From positions 1 to 9,696 of the forward strand of contig CAAGDY010000017.1 in the NCBI GenBank assembly GCA_900768695.1: a stretch of 9,696 bases of DNA, written 5' to 3'. Below the pieces are notes generated by a model, which saw nothing but the letters and a program-made list of their open reading frames with translations, made no database searches and was not told the DNA's origin. Shown here in pieces: positions 7,043-9,696 of the stretch. Position numbers and translations under genes: made by a program. Position 1 is the first letter of the stretch; every line of letters starts with the position of its first letter. This stretch comes from an uncultured Anaerovibrio sp. Its GTDB lineage: Bacteria > Bacillota > Negativicutes > Selenomonadales > Selenomonadaceae.

Positions 7043-7809
7043 TTTTCTTCTCCTACCTCAATAATAGTTGTAAGCTTTTTATACTTGCTGTCAGGCAGTA
7101 CATCGGTGATGATGGCCGCCTCTGACAGCTGGGCAAAGGTGATGGGGAAAATGCGCTTGAACTTTGAGCTGTCTGCCAGTACAAAGCAGCTGCGGCAACG
7201 GCGCATAGCCTCGGACTTCACGTTGCTCTCGCTGAAATCCGGCGTGGAAAACCCCGCTGTACTGCTGATGCCGTTGGTACCGAAGAAGCCCTTGGTAAAG
7301 TTGTAGCAGGACAGGCTGCGGATGGCCTCCGTTCCCACCAGTGCCTGGGTGACAGGCTTCAGCCTGCCGCCGGGGAGGTACACCTTCAGCCCCATGGCTG
7401 CCAGCTTCGCTGCGTGCTGGATGCCGTTGGTGACAAAGGTGACATTGGCCGCGGCCTGCTGTGGCAGGTAGTCAATCAGCTTGAAAGTGGTGGTTCCTGC
7501 GTCAATGAACACGAAATCCTCCGGCGTCACCAGGCTGGCGGCATGTCTGGCAATCATGTCCTTTTCGCCGTTATGCTGGTCCTGCTTAGTGGATACATCA
7601 TCCTCCTGGGTGATGTAGAGATTGCCGTTCAGGGTGGCGCCGCCATGTACCTTGCACAGCTTGCCTGCGTTGTCCAGGGCAATCAGATCACGCCGTATGG
7701 TTGATTCGGATACCCGGAGCTTTTCTGCCAGCTGGCTGACGGTGGCAGCCTTCTTTTCATTCAGGGTGCGTAGAATAGCGGAATACCGTTCTTCGGTCAG
7801 CATCTTCAT
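7039..7809 (-). CDS. fruR: DeoR-family transcriptional regulator of the fructose operon
   Basis: DNA-binding repressor expected to control its own fructose operon, with a phosphorylated fructose intermediate as inducer. The product has 256 residues, the family norm being 250-255. An N-terminal winged helix-turn-helix covers about 5-58: AATVSQLAEKLRVSESTIRRDL (21-42) is the recognition region, followed by GKLCKVHGGA. The C-terminal DeoRC sensor domain (about 76-235) has FIDAGTTT (101-108), VTNGIQHA, LPGGRLKP and the KGFFGTNGI block. The start is either the ATG at 7809 (MKMLTEERY) or the one at 7803 (MLTEERY). I chose 7809 because AGAGGAAAGGA lies directly upstream, but spacing does not decide it. 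The frame stays open to 7887, but that stretch covers the promoter and encodes non-family sequence. It is the first gene of the operon and ends inside the fruK start codon (ATGA). Confidence 0.92.
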   Translation of the reverse strand: MKMLTEERYSAILRTLNEKKAATVSQLAEKLRVSESTIRRDLIALDNAGKLCKVHGGATLNGNLYITQEDDVSTKQDQHNGEKDMIARHAASLVTPEDFVFIDAGTTTFKLIDYLPQQAAANVTFVTNGIQHAAKLAAMGLKVYLPGGRLKPVTQALVGTEAIRSLSCYNFTKGFFGTNGISSTAGFSTPDFSESNVKSEAMRRCRSCFVLADSSKFKRIFPITFAQLSEAAIITDVLPDSKYKKLTTIIEVGEEK

Positions 7810-7834
7810 CAAGTCCTTTCCTCTTGTTGAGTAT

Positions 7835-7863
7835 ATAATATCACCAATTAAAATCAAAATCAA
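7835..7863 (-). promoter_or_regulatory. Promoter of the fruR-fruK-fruA operon
   Basis: On the minus strand, TTGATT (7863-7858), a 17-base spacer and TATTAT (7840-7835) give a good sigma-70-type promoter. The leader to the fruR start would be about 20 bases. A 16-base element that recurs 40 bases upstream covers the spacer and part of the -35 box (7845-7860), which suits repressor control. Confidence 0.6.
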
Positions 7864-7909
7864 GCAAAATATTTCATAAATGAGCAATAAACGTCAAAAA
7901 TAATATTAC

Positions 7910-7938
7910 TTGCATGTGTTGACTATAAATGATAAACT
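7910..7938 (+). promoter_or_regulatory. Weak candidate promoter for murA
   Basis: TTGCAT (7910-7915), a 17-base spacer and TAAACT (7933-7938) with TG plus one base in front (TGATAAACT). The -35 is poor. TTGACT at 7919-7924 is a better -35 box but has no matching -10 at the right distance. A murA promoter must lie somewhere in 7864-8010, because fruR is divergent. Confidence 0.3.
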
Positions 7939-8028
7939 GAAGTGTGTTACTTGTTAGAAGTATGTCTTAGACAGATTTTTATAGAAATAAGCTGCTGCAT
8001 ACAGTTTGTAGGAGGAAAATATACGTAA

Positions 8029-9294
8029 ATGGAAAAATTGATTATAAATGGTGGCAAACCCCTGCGCGGACGGGTGAAAATCAGTGGAGCTAAAAACGCG
8101 GTCCTGCCGATTATTGCGGCTGCCCTGCTGGGCCAGGATGTACCGAGCAAGCTGGAGGAGGTTCCGGCACTGGACGATGTGCATACCCTGAGTGCCGTGC
8201 TGGAGCAGCTGGGGGTAAGGGCGGAGTTCGATGCGGACAAGAATACCCTGCTGGTTGACAGCTCAAATATTACCAGCTGTGAGGCTCCTTATGACCTGGT
8301 GCGCAAGATGCGCGCTTCATTTCTGATTATCGGGCCGCTTCTGGCGCGTTGCGGCAGGGCAAAGATTTCCCTGCCGGGCGGCTGCGCTATAGGAACCAGG
8401 CCGATTGACCTGCATCTCAAGGGATTTGAGGCGCTGGGGGCCAGGATTGATATCGGCCATGGCTACATTGAGGCTACGGCTCCGGAGGGACTGAAGGGCG
8501 CAAGGATATATCTGGATTTTCCAAGCGTTGGCGCTACGGAGAATATCATGATGGCGGCATCTATGGCAGAGGGAACTACTATTATTGAGAACCCTGCCCA
8601 GGAGCCGGAGATTATAGATTTGGCCAATTATCTCAATGTTATGGGGGCCAGGGTGCGCGGTGCCGGAACCAATGTAATCAAGATTGAGGGCGTAAGGAGC
8701 CTGACCGGCAGGAACTATACCATTATTCCTGACCGCATAGAGGCAGGCACGTACATGGTGGCCGCCGCCATGACCAAGGGTGACGTGTACATTGAAAATG
8801 CCATCAGCGAGCATCTGAAGCCTGTGATTGCCAAGCTGAAGGAGGCTGGTGTTACCATTGAGGAAAACATTGACGGCATCCGGGTGGTCTGCGACAGGCG
8901 CACGCGGGCTGTGGATATCAAGACCCTGCCATATCCGGGCTTTCCTACAGATATGCAGGCGCAGTTTATGGCTCTGCTGGCGGTGTCCGAGGGCATGGGA
9001 CGCGTGACAGAAACGGTGTTTGAAAACCGCTTTATGCATGTTGACGAGCTGAAGCGGATGGGGGCGAATATCCGCATTGATGGCCGGACTTCTATGGTTG
9101 AGGGGGTAGACAGGCTGCATGGCTGTGCCGTAAAGGCCACGGATTTGCGTGCCGGTGCGGCAATGGTGCTGGCAGGCCTGGTGGCTGATGGCGAAACCCG
9201 CATAGGTTATATTCACCACATTGACCGCGGCTACGATAATCTGGTGTCCAAGCTGGTGATGCTGGGAGCAGACATACGGCGTGTAGATGAGTGA
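8029..9294 (+). CDS. murA: UDP-N-acetylglucosamine 1-carboxyvinyltransferase
   Basis: First committed step of peptidoglycan synthesis: transfers enolpyruvate from PEP to UDP-GlcNAc in the cytoplasm. It is the target of fosfomycin. The 421-residue product has the normal length of 417-430. KISGAKNAVLP (17-27) carries the substrate-binding Lys22-Asn23. The active-site cysteine is Cys119 in LPGGCAIGTRP (115-125), so the protein has the fosfomycin-sensitive Cys rather than Asp. GFPTDMQAQF (304-313) carries the general-base Asp308, and TDLRAGAA (371-378) and HIDRGY (397-402) complete the set. The ATG at 8029 fits the family N-terminus MEKLIINGG. The SD AGGAGG (8010-8015) is strong but 13 bases away, longer than usual. 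Many Firmicutes carry two MurA paralogues, and I cannot tell which one this is. A glycosyltransferase gene begins 67 bases downstream. Confidence 0.97.
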   Translation: MEKLIINGGKPLRGRVKISGAKNAVLPIIAAALLGQDVPSKLEEVPALDDVHTLSAVLEQLGVRAEFDADKNTLLVDSSNITSCEAPYDLVRKMRASFLIIGPLLARCGRAKISLPGGCAIGTRPIDLHLKGFEALGARIDIGHGYIEATAPEGLKGARIYLDFPSVGATENIMMAASMAEGTTIIENPAQEPEIIDLANYLNVMGARVRGAGTNVIKIEGVRSLTGRNYTIIPDRIEAGTYMVAAAMTKGDVYIENAISEHLKPVIAKLKEAGVTIEENIDGIRVVCDRRTRAVDIKTLPYPGFPTDMQAQFMALLAVSEGMGRVTETVFENRFMHVDELKRMGANIRIDGRTSMVEGVDRLHGCAVKATDLRAGAAMVLAGLVADGETRIGYIHHIDRGYDNLVSKLVMLGADIRRVDE

Positions 9295-9361
9295 CAGATG
9301 CCCTTGGGGCGTATGATGTCTTTAGTGTGTATGATGGAATATTGCTGAGGGGAGCTGTGAA

Positions 9362-9696
9362 ATGACAACTGCGAAAAGAGATTTGCTGCTTATCGGTGCT
9401 GTGGGCTTTATCCTGTTTATGCTGGGCAACTGGGCTATTGCGATTACTGACCCGGTGGAGTCCAATTATACCCTGACGGCGGTGGAAATGCTCAGGTCGG
9501 GGGATTATGTGTCGCCGCGTATTTATGGCAATTACTGGTACGATAAGCCGGCCTTCTTTTATTGGGAGCTGATTGCCGCCTACAAGCTGTTTGGCGTCAG
9601 CGAGTTTTCCTCCCGCTTTTTTCCGGGGGTGTTCGGCGTGCTTGGCCTGTGGCTGACATATGGCTTTGCCCGCAGGCTGTACGACAGGAAAACGGG
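9362..9696 (+). CDS. GT39/ArnT-like (PMT_2) membrane glycosyltransferase, 3'-truncated by window edge
   Basis: Only the first 111 residues are visible; the frame is open to the window end. The start ATG has GAGGGGAG (9347-9354) with a 7-base spacer. The protein begins MTTAKRDLLLIGAVGFILFM, with a first membrane span at about 8-28. An extracytoplasmic loop with the acidic DPVES (30-34) follows, where family members carry the catalytic Asp. EMLRSGDYVSPRIYGNYWYDKPAFFYWE (42-69) is the typical ArnT/PMT_2 block, and a second span lies near 88-102. Family members move a sugar from a lipid (polyprenyl phosphate) carrier to lipid A, protein or another envelope acceptor on the outer face of the inner membrane. 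Acceptor and sugar cannot be told from this fragment. It probably shares a transcript with murA, as no clear terminator separates them. Confidence 0.82.
   Translation, partial: MTTAKRDLLLIGAVGFILFMLGNWAIAITDPVESNYTLTAVEMLRSGDYVSPRIYGNYWYDKPAFFYWELIAAYKLFGVSEFSSRFFPGVFGVLGLWLTYGFARRLYDRKT

Noticed and set aside
7809..7887. N-terminal extension of FruR with a hydrophobic stretch
   Set aside because: The added 26 residues are translated from the promoter region, carry no family similarity and have no SD; DeoR regulators are cytoplasmic and begin at MLTEERY or just before.
8317..9219. Long minus-strand open frame opposite murA
   Set aside because: It is fully inside murA, with all MurA motifs intact on the plus strand; a shadow frame.
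9293..9320. Hairpin after murA (GACA..ATGCCC / GGGCGT..TGTC) as a terminator
   Set aside because: The stem is interrupted, includes a T-G pair, and only TTT follows. It is too weak to call, so murA and the next gene may be co-transcribed.
1..9696. CRISPR arrays, tRNAs, IS elements, toxin-antitoxin pairs, defence genes
   Set aside because: I looked for direct repeat arrays, tRNA-like cloverleaf ends, transposase motifs and small paired genes and saw none.

Overview
This window looks like ordinary chromosome of an anaerobic, sugar-fermenting bacterium of the Firmicutes. A diderm member of the class Negativicutes (Selenomonas-like) is my best guess. The reasons are the Firmicutes-type glyA-upp pair, strong AGGAGG-like ribosome sites, a fruR-fruK-fruA fructose operon, a UPF0756 protein and an NAD(P)H-consuming alcohol dehydrogenase. 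Together with these, a GT39/ArnT-like membrane glycosyltransferase starts right behind murA, which would suit an outer-membrane-bearing Firmicute. The genus assignment is inference only. No tRNA, rRNA, IS element, CRISPR array, phage gene or defence system is visible.

Layout: positions 1-1735 hold the 3' part of glyA (serine hydroxymethyltransferase; its start lies outside the window) and upp (uracil phosphoribosyltransferase), closely spaced in one operon and closed by a long compound terminator near 1800-1863. A monocistronic iron-dependent alcohol dehydrogenase follows (1993-3177), closed by a textbook terminator (3231-3273). Next is a small UPF0756 membrane protein (3340-3798). The stretch 3799-4102 has no convincing protein gene. 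It does hold a strong extended -10 promoter and, about 180 bases further on, a 14-bp terminator stem, so it may encode a small RNA.

Positions 4103-7809 on the minus strand form the fructose operon, transcribed fruR > fruK > fruA. FruR (DeoR family) and FruK overlap by ATGA. A 147-base gap with two hairpins separates fruK from fruA. FruA imports fructose as fructose 1-phosphate, FruK makes fructose 1,6-bisphosphate, and FruR probably senses the pathway and represses it. A good promoter with repeat-like operator candidates lies in the divergent fruR/murA region. The plus strand then carries murA (8029-9294), the first committed enzyme of peptidoglycan synthesis, and the start of the glycosyltransferase gene (9362 to the window end).

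I found no new multi-gene system. The points most worth a second look are the possible small RNA at 3840-4053, the repeated element upstream of fruR and the paired hairpins between fruK and fruA.
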